Shown in pieces: positions 1-10,706 of a DNA stretch of 25,546 bases. The notes beneath the pieces were generated by a model. That model saw only the letters and a list, made by a program, of their open reading frames with translations, was not told the DNA's origin and did no database searches. Position numbers and translations under genes: made by a program. Positions within the stretch are counted from its first letter, which is position 1. The number at the start of each line of letters is the position of its first letter. The DNA is from Acephala macrosclerotiorum (lineage: Eukaryota > Ascomycota > Leotiomycetes > Helotiales > Mollisiaceae), in the NCBI GenBank assembly GCA_014904845.1, contig MU119665.1, forward strand, positions 5,416 to 30,961. Reading direction: 5' to 3'.

Positions 1-3000
1 AAAATTTAAACGTTTTATAAATATTTAAAATTGAAATAATTCTCGTTAATATAAAAAAAATAATTCGTTTAAAAAAACGTTTTTTTAAAATCGAATAAAT
101 TAATAAATTAACAAATTAATAAACTAATAAACTAATAAATCGATAAAAGTTTTATATTAAAATCTTATATTAAAAAAATATTTTTTAAGATTTTCGTTTT
201 TTATATTAAATTTTTACGATTAATTCAATTAATTATAAATAGTAATTAAAATTATATTTATTAAAAAAAGATTTTTTTTTGCGATTTACAATTTTTTAAA
301 TTTATATTGCGATACTATAAATCGTATTACGAGCGTAAATTCTATCGAGCGATAAAAGTTTTTTAACGAGCGTAAATCGCGATTTACGATATTTTGTAAT
401 TTTATTTTAAATTGTACAATAATTATTAATTCAAATAAATTACAATTAAAAATATAAATATTTTAAATATAAATTCAATTTATAATTCAATTATAATAAA
501 TTTATTAAATTAATAAATAAACAAATAAAATCGTAAAATTTTTTAATTTAATTTAATATATTTTATTAAAATATTTATAAAATATAAAAAAAATTAAAAT
601 CTATTTTTAAATTTTAAAACGTTATATTTATTTTTATATTTTAATATTAAAATAATTTATTGAATTTTTAAAAGTTTTTTACGTTTATACGATTATTTAA
701 TAATTATAATATTGATTATAAAACGTTTTTTTTAATAATATTGAATTTAATTTTAATTGTTTTATAATAAAATTAAAAATAATAAAAATTTAAATTTTTA
801 TATCGATTTTTATTATTATTATATATTTTTTTTTTTGTATTTTATTAAATTTTAATAAAATAAATTATTTCGTAAATCGAATTATTTATTATTATAAATT
901 TTATTATTAAAAACGATAATATATTTAATTTACGAATTGAAATTTTTATGTATAATAAAAAAATTGTTTTTAAAAACGAAAATTTTTATTGAATTTAAAT
1001 TTAAATAAAAAAAATAAAAATTTATAATTAAAATTATTTATTTATTATTATAATCGTTTATTTCATATTATAATTTGTTTTTTTTTTTCAAGATTTTAAT
1101 ATTAAATTACTATTGATATATTATATACAATTTTCGATTAATAAATAAAATTAATATATATTTCTCGAATATATTACTCGAAATACGTTTATTTATAAAA
1201 ATTTAATTTCGAATTAATTAAATTTAAACGTTTTTTTTTATTTTATTTTACGAAAATATAATTTTATTTCCAATTTCGTTTATTATTAATTTATATTCAA
1301 TAAATAATATAAAAATATTCAATATAAAATTTTTTATAAATTTAATTAATAATTTAATTTTTTATAATTTAAAGTTTTTTAAAATTATAAAAAATTAATT
1401 TTTTAAATTAAACGTATTATCGATTTATATATTAATTATTTTGAATAAAATATAATTAGTTTTTATAATAAATAAATAAAAATCGAAAATTGAAAATTTT
1501 ATTAAAATTTTATTTTTATAATAAATATTATATATTTCATAGTAATATATTTTTATTTTTAAATTTTTATAAAAAAAGTTTTTATTTTAAAAACAATATT
1601 TAATTAAAAATTATTTATTATTTTTTTTAAAAATTTAATAAAAATAATACGTATTAATAAAATTATTAATTATATATATATTTAAATAATATTTTTCAAA
1701 TAAAAATTAATTTTTTCGAATTTGAAAAATAAAATTAAAACGATAATTATTCGTTAATTAACGTATAAAATAATCGAAAATTAAATCAATATTATTTTTT
1801 GATTTTAATTATTAAATATTTGAATTATAAAATGAAATTTTTCGTATAAAATTATCGTTTTTATATTTTTAATTTCGTTTATTAATTTTAAATCAAAAAT
1901 TTATTAATTATTAATTTTTTTTATATAAAAATTTATTTTTAATTATTTATTTTTATTTTTATTTTTAATTAAATAAATTTTAAAAATTTTTATATTTATA
2001 TAAATTATTATTTAAATATATTTATTAAAATTAAAAATATAAAATAAAATTTTTATTATAATTCGAAATAAATATAAATATTTTTTTTAAAATATATAAA
2101 AAAATTTTAATTAAACGAAATAAATTAAATATATTTTTATTCGTTTTTATTTTTTTTTTAAAAAAAATTTAATTTTAAATTTAAATTTTTTAATAAAAAT
2201 TTTTTAATTATTTTTTAAATTGTTTTAAATTTTAATAAAATAATTTTATTATAATATTATAAAAGATTTTTAATTTATTTAATAATTATAATTAATATAT
2301 TTTTTTTATTTATTTATTATTAATAATATATATAATTTTTTTTATTTTTTTTTAAATAAATACATTTAAATTTAAAAATTAATTAATTAAATAATAATTT
2401 TATAAATTATTTTTTATTTATAAAATATTATTAATTTAATAAATAATATAATATTTTTAAATTATAATTATTATATTTTTTATCGTTTTAATTTTAATAA
2501 TAATTAATATTATAAACGCGTTTTATTATAATATTTGAAAATAAATATTAAAAATATAAATATAAAAATAATATATTATATATACGTTTTAATAAAATAT
2601 AATATTTTTTTATTAAATTAATCGAATTATAAATTTTTATTAATATAATTTTCAAATTAATATTTATATTTTTAATATTATCGCGAAATTTTTTAAAATT
2701 AAAATTTATTTTATAATTTAAAATATTATAATTATTATATAATATAAATTTAAAACGATTAAAAAATTTATTATTTATTTAATATTATTAATAAAAGATT
2801 TTTATTTTTTTAATTTTTTTAAAATTTGTAAAATATATTTTATATTTTAATATTTGTACGAATTTAATAATTAATAAATATTTAAAACGTTTATATAATT
2901 ATTTAAATTTTATTTCAATTAAATAATAAATAATAAAATCGATTTTTATTATAAAAGATTTATAATTACTATAAATTAAATTTCAAATAAATTAAATAAT

Positions 3001-5225
3001 ATTTAAAAATATTTAAATATTTTAATAATAAATATATATTATTTATTTTAAATAAATATATTATTAAATTTATTAAATTTAATATGTAATTTATTTATAT
3101 TTTAAAAATAAAATAAAAAATATATATTTATTAAAATTATATAAAATGTAATACGTTTAATTAATATATTAATATTAATAATTTTAAAAAATAAAATTTT
3201 ATTAATTTCAAATTTAATTATTATTTTTTTAATTTTTAATTTGTTTAATTTAATATTTTACATTCGTTAAAAAATTAAATATTATTTTTTATTAATAATA
3301 AATTATTAAATAATCAATTACAATATATATAAAAACGTTTAATATATAATAATTTATTAAATACAATTTCATATTAATAAATATAAAAAATAATTTTAAT
3401 TATATTATAATATTTAATATTATATAATAAATTAATTAATAATTAAACAATTTAATAATTTTGAATTTATTAATCGTATTATAAAATATTATAAAATAAT
3501 TAATTATTCGTATAATATCGTTTTTAAATAAATTTTTTTTTTAATAAATTTAATAATAAATTATTCGTATTTTTTAACGATATTAAAATTTAATTTTTTA
3601 AATTTAATTATAAATTGAATTATTTTATTTTTATTAAACGATTTCAATTTTTTAAAATTATCGTATATTTTTTTTTTTTTTAAAATATAATAAATATTTT
3701 AATAATTCGAATTCTCGTAAACGAAATATTTTTTCTCGTTTTAATTTATTTTTAATTTTTTACGATTAATTTAATTATTATATTAAATATTTTTATTATA
3801 ATATTTATAATTTACAAAGTATAATTTTAATATATTTTAATAAATTTTATTTTTAATTATAAAAATTTTAAAAATTATTTTTATTTTTATTTAAAATAAA
3901 ATTATATAACGAATATTTTTATAAGTAATTTAAAAATTTAATAATAATCGAAAAAATATTTAATAATATTTTAATACGATTTAATAAATATAATAAATTT
4001 TATTCGTATATTTAAACGTAAATTAAATTATTTTTAAATTAATTTTTAATATAATATTTTACAATATTCGAAAATCGTATTATTTAAATTTTATATTTAA
4101 ATTATTATAAATATAATTGTATTTTATTAATTAAATATTCGATTTTAATATTTTTCGATTTCGAAATTCAATTTTACGATTTTAATTATTTTATTAAAAA
4201 AAAACTTTTTTATTAAATTTTTAATAATAAAATTTATTAATTTTATTAATAAATATAATTAAAAACGTATTATATTAATTTTTAAATTTAATATTTATTT
4301 TTAAATATAAATTTTTAAATATTCGTATAAATATATTTAAAAAATATAAATTTTATTTTTTTAAAAAAAAATTTATAAATTAATTTTTATAAATTATATA
4401 ATTCGTAAAAATTAATTTTTATTTTAATTAAAATATATTAATTTAAATTTTTTTTATAATTTTTTATATATTATATTAAATTAAAAAATCAAAAAATTAA
4501 TAATTAATTTTTTTTAATTAAAATTATATTTTAAAAAAATTATATTTTATTTATTAAAAATAATTTATTAAATCGTATTATTTTCAATAAATATTATATT
4601 TTAATAAATTTTATATTATATTCGTAAAAATTGTTTTTAATAATTTTAAATTTTATAAAAAATTTTAAAAATTTAAAAAATTTAAAATCTTTTTATAAAA
4701 TATTTAAAAAATTATTTTAAATAATAATAAATAAATTATAATTAAATATTTATTATTAATATATAATAAAACGTAAAATTAAATAAAATACGAATTTATA
4801 TTAATATAATAATTTTTCAATATTTTAATTTTTTTAAAAAAATAAATTTAATTATTAATTAATATTAATACGTTTAAAAATAAATTATAAAATTATAAAA
4901 TTTTAATTTAATATTAATAAATTTTTTTTTTTTTAAAAAATTTATTTATTTATTTATATATTTAAATAAAATAAACGTAAAATTAAAAAATAAATATTAA
5001 AAAAATTATTATTAAAAATAATAAAAATTATAATTAAAATTATTTAATCGATTATTTAAACGATTATTTAATTAAATCGATAATATTAATTTTATAATTA
5101 ATATTAATAAAAATTTAATTATTATATTAAAAAATCGAAATATAAAAAATAATAAAATTTTATATTATATAAATTTATTTTTTCGTTTTTAATACGAAAT
5201 TTAATTTATAATATTTAATTAATAT
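1..5225. other. AT-rich, RIP-like gene-free block (left)
   Basis: This stretch is about 90% A+T by eye, dominated by TpA, AA and TT runs, and has stops in every frame; no open frame of useful length, RNA gene or splice-flanked exon is visible. Most surviving cytosines sit in CpG. In six 60-base lines counted by hand (four here, at 1, 61, 181 and 2461; also 3661 and 18841) 15 of 19 cytosines were followed by G. Near-total C-to-T and G-to-A conversion with loss of CpA is the known signature of repeat-induced point mutation in Pezizomycotina, so this is probably ancient transposon DNA mutated beyond recognition. The original elements cannot be named. Confidence 0.85.
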
Positions 5226-5480
5226 TTAATTTGCACAATATAAAGTCGTGAAATTATAAAATGTTCTCGTCACGTGATTGTTTTCGTTCAAAAAAAATAT
5301 GAAAAGAAGCTGTTAAAATTTAGTGTTTTTCGTCCATAGTTGAGATGACTCGTGCCACGTGAATAACACGTGACTTAATAAAAGTTGACATTAGTCCTTA
5401 AGACGGCCGGCCAATCATCCGAAAGTGTAGATTGTAAACCTCCCTAAGTTAGCAATCTACTATCTTTTGGTATATAATTC
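5226..5480. other. Compositional boundary with CACGTGA motifs
   Basis: Base composition changes abruptly near 5225-5260 from about 90% A+T to ordinary composition. CACGTG occurs at 5271-5276, 5356-5361 and 5367-5372, each followed by A. The last two are 11 bp apart, about one helical turn. A GGCCGGCC palindrome lies at 5404-5411, partly overlapping a CCAAT, and TATATAA lies near 5471. Together these look promoter-like for the plus strand, but no recognisable plus-strand gene follows. This could be a remnant of an LTR or of a lost gene's promoter. CACGTG is the core site of fungal bHLH factors (Cbf1/CpcA-type contexts); binding here is only inferred. Confidence 0.4.
5426..5460. repeat. Imperfect inverted repeat (hairpin)
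   Basis: Arms of 13 nt, gtagattgtaaac and gttagcaatctac, pair at 11 of 13 positions around an 8-nt spacer. It sits just upstream of a TATATAA sequence. It could be the end of a degraded mobile element, a transcription-factor dyad or a chance dyad. Confidence 0.45.
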
Positions 5481-5733
5481 CTGCTCAGCTTTTCCCCTGA
5501 TCTGCCCTGCTTCCGCTACGCTCGGAAGCCGGTGTCAAAACCTTTTCACCGCATCCGGAAGGTGCCGCAGCAGGAGCAAGGCGTTGATAGTGTGAAGAAG
5601 GCTCAAGGAATCGATTGGACCTTCGCTTCATGCCTTCCAGACGAGCCTGCTCGTAACATCTTTGTATCTTGCACATCATCTACGCAATCGAGGTCATGAA
5701 GAATACACATCTATTTGAGGTAAAAGATAAAGC
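5481..5733. other. No recognisable gene (flank of piggyBac insertion)
   Basis: Ordinary-composition DNA between the hairpin and the left inverted repeat of the piggyBac element. A 64-codon open frame on the minus strand (5679-5485) has no recognisable domain and is probably chance. If the piggyBac element inserted into the copia fragment, this could be the continuation of that element, but I see no reverse transcriptase or RNase H motif. Confidence 0.4.
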
Positions 5734-5775
5734 TATCCCCTGGAGTGCTGACTCGCTTGCGACTTTTAGCGCGAA
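5734..5775 (+). repeat. piggyBac left terminal inverted repeat
   Basis: Starts TATCCCCTGGAGTGCTG and runs to CTTTTAGCGCG. It matches the reverse complement of 7728-7765 with a 5-nt insertion after GTGCTG. C-rich first bases (CCCY) are typical of piggyBac-family ends. Confidence 0.75.
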
Positions 5776-5822
5776 ATTAGGCTTGGCACCCCCTGTTTTA
5801 CCCCTTTATGAGAATATATCTT

Positions 5823-7642
5823 CTATTCTAGGCTATGAAACTTCTTAAAACATGGTCCCTCTTTGCAGAGGGGTATATCACATATAGCACATCTATACAC
5901 ACTACTTTTCCTACATTCAGAACCCTGCATATTAGTTGATATTTCCCCTAAAACCTTTTTTCTCTTTATAGGGATCTTCTCCTTTTTGCACACTGGACAG
6001 TCCCCTTTAATCCCTTTGTGTGTGAGTGAGTGCTCTTCCATAAAGACAGAAGAGTCTGCAGAACTTATGCTACTAGTCAATAGCTTTCTTTTCTTTTTTG
6101 CAGAAGTCTCAATGTCTAAGCATTTATCAATAATTGCTTGTCTAAAAGTCCTATAGTGTGTGAATTTGAGGTGGTCTACAACAGGAGAATAGAAGCTCAA
6201 AAAATAAGAGTTGACAAGAGCTGTCTCTAGAAGCCATGTGATTAAAGAGTGGTGTCCTCTTTTTCTGTGGAGTAATTGCAGAGTGTATCTTGCCTTGAGT
6301 TGATTCCCACGGTCCACAGCTCCCATCTTATGATTGTACTTATAGTCAAGTACAGGAATCTCAAGAGTCTTAATAGGCTCGTCTTCAAATGGTGCTCTAG
6401 TTGTCTTTGCAGAAGTAGAGGTCTCTGAAAGGCGTTTCTTTACAGATTTCACTATATCAAGCTCTCTTTCAACACTAGTCATAAATAAGACTAGTGCATT
6501 GTCTTTTCAAGCAATGAATAAAATGTTGCCATTTTCAGAAGGTTCATAGAAAAGAGTGCCTTATGGGATTTCATTCTTTTTAGAGTCCTTAGCTTTTATC
6601 TCACAAAACCTCTTGAGAATGCCAGATTTAGCTGTACAAGTTCCCGTGATCTCTATGCCTCTTTCTCTCATATATGTCAATAGCTTGACATTGGTAAACA
6701 AGTTGTTCAAATAGAGGATATAGCCAGCCTTAGGGACTTGTTGCATGAGATGTGCAACTACTGCAGAGCTGTTATTGACTCCTAATGCCTTAGGTTGAGG
6801 CACTTTGTAAGGACCTAGTTTGCCACGTGATGACTTGGTCTTAATGGTTCTTTTTCTATGTCAATACCAAGTTAGGAAGTATTTTAACTCAGTAAGCACT
6901 CAAATCTTGTATCTCTCTTCAATTGGCTTCCCTTTAATGACAAGTGTATCAAGAGATCTGCCTTCAAATGGAGACATAGTTTCATCAATTGCAAGATCTC
7001 TACTAGGCGTTCACAACTTTAGGCTAGTATCTTTAATATGACTAGTAAAAGGTTCCAACTATAAAACATTATTAGCATTTTGACTTGCTAAAAGTGAGAC
7101 AAGTTTATAGTGCATACTCTCTCAAAAACTGTCTCAAAATCAGCATTTGAGTCTGCATTTGCTACTCTCATTTTAGTGTGAATTGCCAAGAATTTGTCTT
7201 TAGACATGACTCTTGAAATTGCATGATTAGGTTCTCTAGCCTTTGTAGACTAATATAACCTCATATCAGGCTCTTTGTGAAGGCCCATATAGATTCTAAT
7301 GCCAATGTAGGCATATATCTCTTCACACGTGACTGGTTTCCAATTCCTTGCTCTAGAATAACGCTGCTGAGGCCCAATTGGAAGCTGTTCAGCTTTCTCA
7401 TTGGTATTATTGACAATCTGACAAATGATCTCAGTAGAAAAGAATAGTCTGAAGATCTCCCAGGCATCTAATGGCTGGATATGAGAAGAGAGATTGATTT
7501 TATGTGAAAAATCGGGCAATTTCATTCCATTGAAGTGTTTTCCTGTCTTTGTAGCTGGAGAGATATCAGGCCGTAAAGTTGCAGAGTCTGTAGAATCAGA
7601 GACTACATCTTTCATAGTCTTATTAGGCATTCTGGCTGTCAA
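5823..7642 (-). pseudogene. piggyBac-type transposase (DDE_Tnp_1_7), broken
   Basis: Encoded a cut-and-paste transposase. The N-terminal part (7642-7250) contains HIQPLDAWEIFRLFF and WKPVTCEEIYAYIGIRIYMG, typical of the family's entry region. It ends at a TAG where a Trp is expected (MRLY-stop), a CpA-to-TpA change of RIP type. Matching sequence resumes at once in the same frame (SRVMSKDKFLAIH). The first catalytic Asp lies in LAIDETMSPFEGRS (codon 6984-6986). A stop follows in KI-stop-VLTE, again where Trp is usual. The second catalytic position reads YLNNLFTN where relatives have a D-N-F/L pattern, so Asp appears changed to Asn (codon 6705-6707). The third Asp is kept in NHKMGAVDRGNQ (codon 6312-6314). 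The C-terminus keeps a cysteine-rich finger (CPVCKKE, then YRCAICDIPLCKEGPCFKKFH). It is inactive by several independent lesions. Confidence 0.85.
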
Positions 7643-7727
7643 TTGAAGTAAAATAAGGAGATTATCTGTTGTTTATTTACATTCCAAGTTTTGGTGTTCT
7701 TGCTCTGCACGTGATAAAGTGGTCTGT

Positions 7728-7765
7728 GCGCACGCTAAAAGTTGCAACCAGCACTCTAGGGGATA
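7728..7765 (-). repeat. piggyBac right terminal inverted repeat
   Basis: Read on the minus strand it begins TATCCCCTAGAGTGCTG and continues GTTGCAACTTTTAGCGTG. It pairs with the left repeat at 5734-5775. Confidence 0.75.
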
Positions 7766-7879
7766 CTTAGCATCCGGCTCCTGCGTTGTTGCTTTGGAGA
7801 AAATTCCGAAGAGGAACATCTTCAAAGTGCGCCCTATGACTGGTGCAGTTCTACAGGCCGTCCCCTTTTCTTTGGCTTT

Positions 7880-8218
7880 TTAAATGCTCTCCCCTCGGTA
7901 TTTTGAGGTAAGGAAGTGTCTGGGGTGATGTCTCGCGAGGGACCATGGCTTGATGTACGCAACGTCTAACAGGCCAAATACTCTTCTCTTGCCATCTGGC
8001 AGAGTGAGCTTGATTTTGACAGTACCAAAACCTTGAATCGCAACCTGCTGTGTGCCAGCGTAGAGGGTCTCGTCAGACAACCTCATACCACTGAATCTTG
8101 CTCTGTTGTTACATACATGGGTTGTTGCCGCCGAATCAAGTAAAAAACTGTCTCTCAGGGGGTAACTCCGTTCTATTTCTGGTAAACAGTGTCCATCGAT
8201 TGAGGTAAACGATGCTAG
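7880..8218 (-). pseudogene. Copia-type aspartic protease fragment
   Basis: Continues in the second gag frame after the TGA. The sequence SFLLDSAATTHVCNN contains the retropepsin-type active-site Asp in the copia D-S-(G/A)-A-(T)-x-H context (Asp codon 8135-8137). It is followed by the flap and beta-strand region (TQQVAIQGFGTVKIKLTLPD, then DVAYI). In intact elements this enzyme processes the Gag-Pol polyprotein. After DVAYI the family pattern is lost and the frame ends at 7880. There is no start codon upstream; a chance ATG at 8086 lies inside the protease. It is a non-functional remnant. Confidence 0.7.
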
Positions 8219-9336
8219 TCAACTCTCATTTGGACCTTTCTTTGCCTCAGACCTATACTTCTCTACAAGTCGAGCAAGCCTTGGTCTCCTCTCGATCTTG
8301 TCGTCTACCCGCTCCTGAGTCTTTCTATCGCCTTTCCGGCTTGAAAGACGCAAAGTATGTATTGCGTAAGGGCATCTAACAAGCTTGTGCTCGTCAGATC
8401 CGCAGATGCAATGGGTGTACTCCCCCTTGTTGGTCTTCCCAGAGAGCGATGGTTGTAATATACCGACTCCCTCTTCCGTCTTATTTGTGGCCACTGCAAA
8501 AATGCCGTGCCTTGTCCTTCCATTTCCTGTCTTCTTTCCTGCCCTCATTACAGTCTCATTTTCCCTCCAGTATTCCAGGAACGACTCACAGACGTCGTCG
8601 AACGTGGCCTCCCCTTTACTTCTGCCCACTAAGACACTCTCTGTTTCCGCCCAAGCAACTGAGACGTGTATTTCTACCGCAGCCAGGAGAGCAGATATTG
8701 CCTTTCGATTTTTGAGCTCCACGATGCCTTCTTTCCCTGCTTCAACGTAGATATGCCTCCATTGTGAGATCCAAGCCGGTATGCCGTCAATGTTAGGTGC
8801 CCTTGAAAGCTGCTCCCAACGCTTAAGCAAGTTGTCTTCCACGGCTACCTCTGGTGGCTTGTATTCCTTCTGGCAGGCTTGTAGAAGCTCGTGGACAGTT
8901 GTACAGTCGTCGAGTAGTGGATGAAAGCTTGGATCGACTGTATTATAGATGTCCCCGAAGAGAACAGTATAGGCTTTTGCCTCTGCCTCCCAGGTCTTGT
9001 ACATCAAGGGGAACATGGTACGAGCCCTGGTTAGGTCATCGGTCTCGTCCTTGGTGAGATCAGAGAGCAGAGCAGTTCTCGGGATACGAGAGCCTGGGCT
9101 TTGCAAAGGGCACCTTCTGCTACAGGCACTTCCACGTAGACAATGCTTCTCTTGAACGTATGAGGGCCGGGGAACTCTGGTTTTACAACGGCCCTAAGCT
9201 TCTCTACAGGGAGGTCTGGATTACAGGTATCCCACAGGTTGTTCTGTTCTGCCAGTAGCCTCTTTGTTCGTATCCACACCTTGTACTGCCCATGCTCCGT
9301 TATTACTAGCTTCTCCTTCGATACCACAGTGCTCAT
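8219..9336 (-). pseudogene. Copia-type Gag, frameshifted
   Basis: Encoded the capsid/nucleocapsid protein of a Ty1/copia-type element. Translation starts at ATG 9336 (MSTVVSKEKLVITEHGQYKV) and stays in that frame to about residue 85. It then must shift, between roughly 9065 and 9106, into a second frame that runs to a TGA at 8219. The second frame holds the typical central segment (FPLMYKTWEAEAKAY, then WEQLSRAPNIDGIPAW, then FLEYWRENETVM). Near the C-terminus is a retroviral-type zinc knuckle, CICGSDEHKLVRC (C-x-C-x4-H-x4-C), the spacing usual in fungal copia Gags. The combined length, about 370 residues, fits the family. Immediately downstream, in the same frame as the second part, lies the protease, so the TGA at the end is a mutation in a once continuous gag-pol frame or a natural readthrough stop. 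Confidence 0.75.
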
Positions 9337-10706
9337 CTTGTCTATTCGTACGTTCGTAAAAGGATTCGTAGAGAGGAAGGTTCGCAGAGAGGTAGGATTT
9401 TCGTGAGGTTTGTCGAAGCAGATTCGCGAGGTTTATCGACGTCCAAAGGTGCTCGAAGATCTGGTTGTTTTGACGGTTCTAACGGTTGATTCGATGGGTT
9501 CTTTGACTCAATAGGGTCCTATCGTGTACAATGAGGTCGGGTTTTAACGTCCTTCTAAAGCAGTTGGCGTTACTAAAGAAGTTTCTCTGACGGAGACTGA
9601 AAACTCTGCATTTTGCGCCTACCCTCAACACTCACCGACTTTTGAGCTTCCACAACCTTGTAACTGGCTTTTTAGATAGCTAGGGTCATGAATCCAAGCT
9701 ATCCCCATCCGGAATTAATGGTTTAGCTCGATACAAAGTCGTGGTTGTGCGTGAGGACTCTGCAGCAGTTCCTGCAGGCTCAGCGCACATGCCCAGGCGT
9801 CTGGTGCGCGTTTTAGGTGTCTTTCTCGGGGGTTGCGTAGCAGGAATCGCATTTTACAAGGCAATAGCTATAAGGCCGGGCTCATAACTGACAAATGGGT
9901 GTATGCAGAGTATTGATATTCAGTCTAAAGGGCTAAAAGAGCCAGAGGAAGCAGTGTTCTAGATACAGTGGGCTCAGGCTAGTGGCTGTCGTCCTGACAA
10001 CACCAACAATACCAAGGTCATGTAATATACCAATCAACACCAAGACTTATGGTGAGCGCCCAGAGCTTAAGCTCCTAGAACTTAAGTCCGAAGAATAGGA
10101 GATTTCGGTGGTCAAGCCCACCGCGTACGTCAAATTATTGCAATGGCGGGTCCCGTATTATACTTTCTCGGTACTGATCTGTGGATATGCAGTTTGGACA
10201 TCACAAACCAATCTACAATATTAGCAGGGGCTAGGAAACATGAACTGTTGGTTGTTAGTGGAGGCCTGGAGTTCCAGGAACCTTGGATTTAGAACGAAGT
10301 ATATTTTTTGAAAATATTAATGTTGAACTGATAAAGGATCAAAATCCTCATTCAGCCTATTTAGCTTGACATCGAGATATCGAGGTTCTGCCATTCTCTT
10401 CCTGCCATGTCTCATTAGAGGAAAGAAGCAGTATTCATTGCCATCATGCAGTCATTGATCGTTACTCCGAATTCATGTTGACAATAGGTTCTAAGCAAGA
10501 AAGAAGAGACATCGAGAAGACTAATGACTGCACGTTTGATTATAATGATCAGCTGCCAGAGCTTCATGGACTCTGCGATATGTGTTTTCCTTAGACGCAT
10601 AAAATCTGCCTAGAAGTAGAAGCAGCTGGACTTTTCCCCAAAGATCGACATCAATAAAGTCGTGGTGCTGAAGCCATAGAAATAGATTGTTGACGCTCCA
10701 GCTCCA
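9337..10706. other. No recognisable gene
   Basis: Ordinary-composition DNA upstream of the copia gag start, where a 5' leader and LTR would be expected. I could not find a TG...CA-bounded LTR, a convincing tRNA primer-binding site, or a direct repeat matching 5226-5733. Short open frames at 10600-10415 (minus) and 10370-10591 (plus) overlap each other and lack recognisable domains. The dyad CTTAAG occurs twice near 10066-10085. Confidence 0.5.

Larger units (their letters stand above)
5734..7765 (-). mobile_element. piggyBac-type DNA transposon, decayed
   Basis: A roughly 2.03 kb element bounded by related terminal inverted repeats that both begin TATCCCCT(A/G)GAGTGCTG, reading inward from 5734 and from 7765. 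The subterminal sequences also match: CTTGCGACTTTTAGC on the left against GTTGCAACTTTTAGC on the right, with a 5-nt length difference. Inside is one transposase-like coding region on the minus strand. piggyBac elements duplicate TTAA on insertion. No intact TTAA is seen at either edge (AAGC on the left, CTTA on the right), so the target duplication has decayed or the exact ends lie a few bases away. The element abuts the truncated copia relic, which suggests nested insertion. With its gene broken it could move only if a related transposase acts in trans. Confidence 0.8.
7766..9336 (-). mobile_element. Copia-type LTR retrotransposon fragment (gag-protease)
   Basis: Only the 5' part of a copia-like element remains: gag followed by the start of the polyprotein protease. 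Integrase, reverse transcriptase and RNase H are absent, and I found no pair of LTRs around it. Coding similarity fades just after the protease motif DGKRRVFGLLDVAYI (about 7965). A lysine/arginine-rich stretch in another frame near 7850 may derive from further along pol. The segment then meets the piggyBac right end, so truncation probably came from internal deletion, the insertion, or both. Outside 5733 no further pol sequence is recognisable. Confidence 0.7.

Noticed and set aside
1..5225. Mitochondrial origin of the AT-rich blocks
   Set aside because: No mitochondrial genes, rRNA or tRNA, and the blocks join seamlessly to an island with spliceosomal introns and nuclear transposons.
1..5280. 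Centromere-like reading: very AT-rich DNA beside a GTCACGTG (CDEI-like) site
   Set aside because: Point centromeres of that type are confined to budding yeasts; the introns here indicate a filamentous ascomycete, whose regional centromeres cannot be recognised from this much sequence.
5485..5679. 64-codon minus frame next to the piggyBac left end
   Set aside because: No recognisable domain and no similarity to copia pol motifs; probably chance.
5863..7041. Plus-strand frames at 5863-6156 and 6820-7041
   Set aside because: Antisense to the transposase domains; no domain of their own.
8305..9057. Several frames overlapping gag on both strands (8305-8523, 8385-8750, 8449-8715, 8854-9057)
   Set aside because: Shadows of the gag coding region, which has the recognisable zinc knuckle and family motifs.
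10370..10594. Plus-strand open stretch with an ATG at 10475 and an overlapping minus frame 10600-10415
   Set aside because: The sequence reads plausibly protein-like (MLTIGSKQERRDIEK) but is only 39 codons from the ATG; no splice partners or known domain were found, and the opposite strand is equally open.
5226..10700. LTR pair flanking the copia fragment
   Set aside because: Compared 5226-5733 with 9337-10700 by eye and found no direct repeat or TG...CA-bounded pair.
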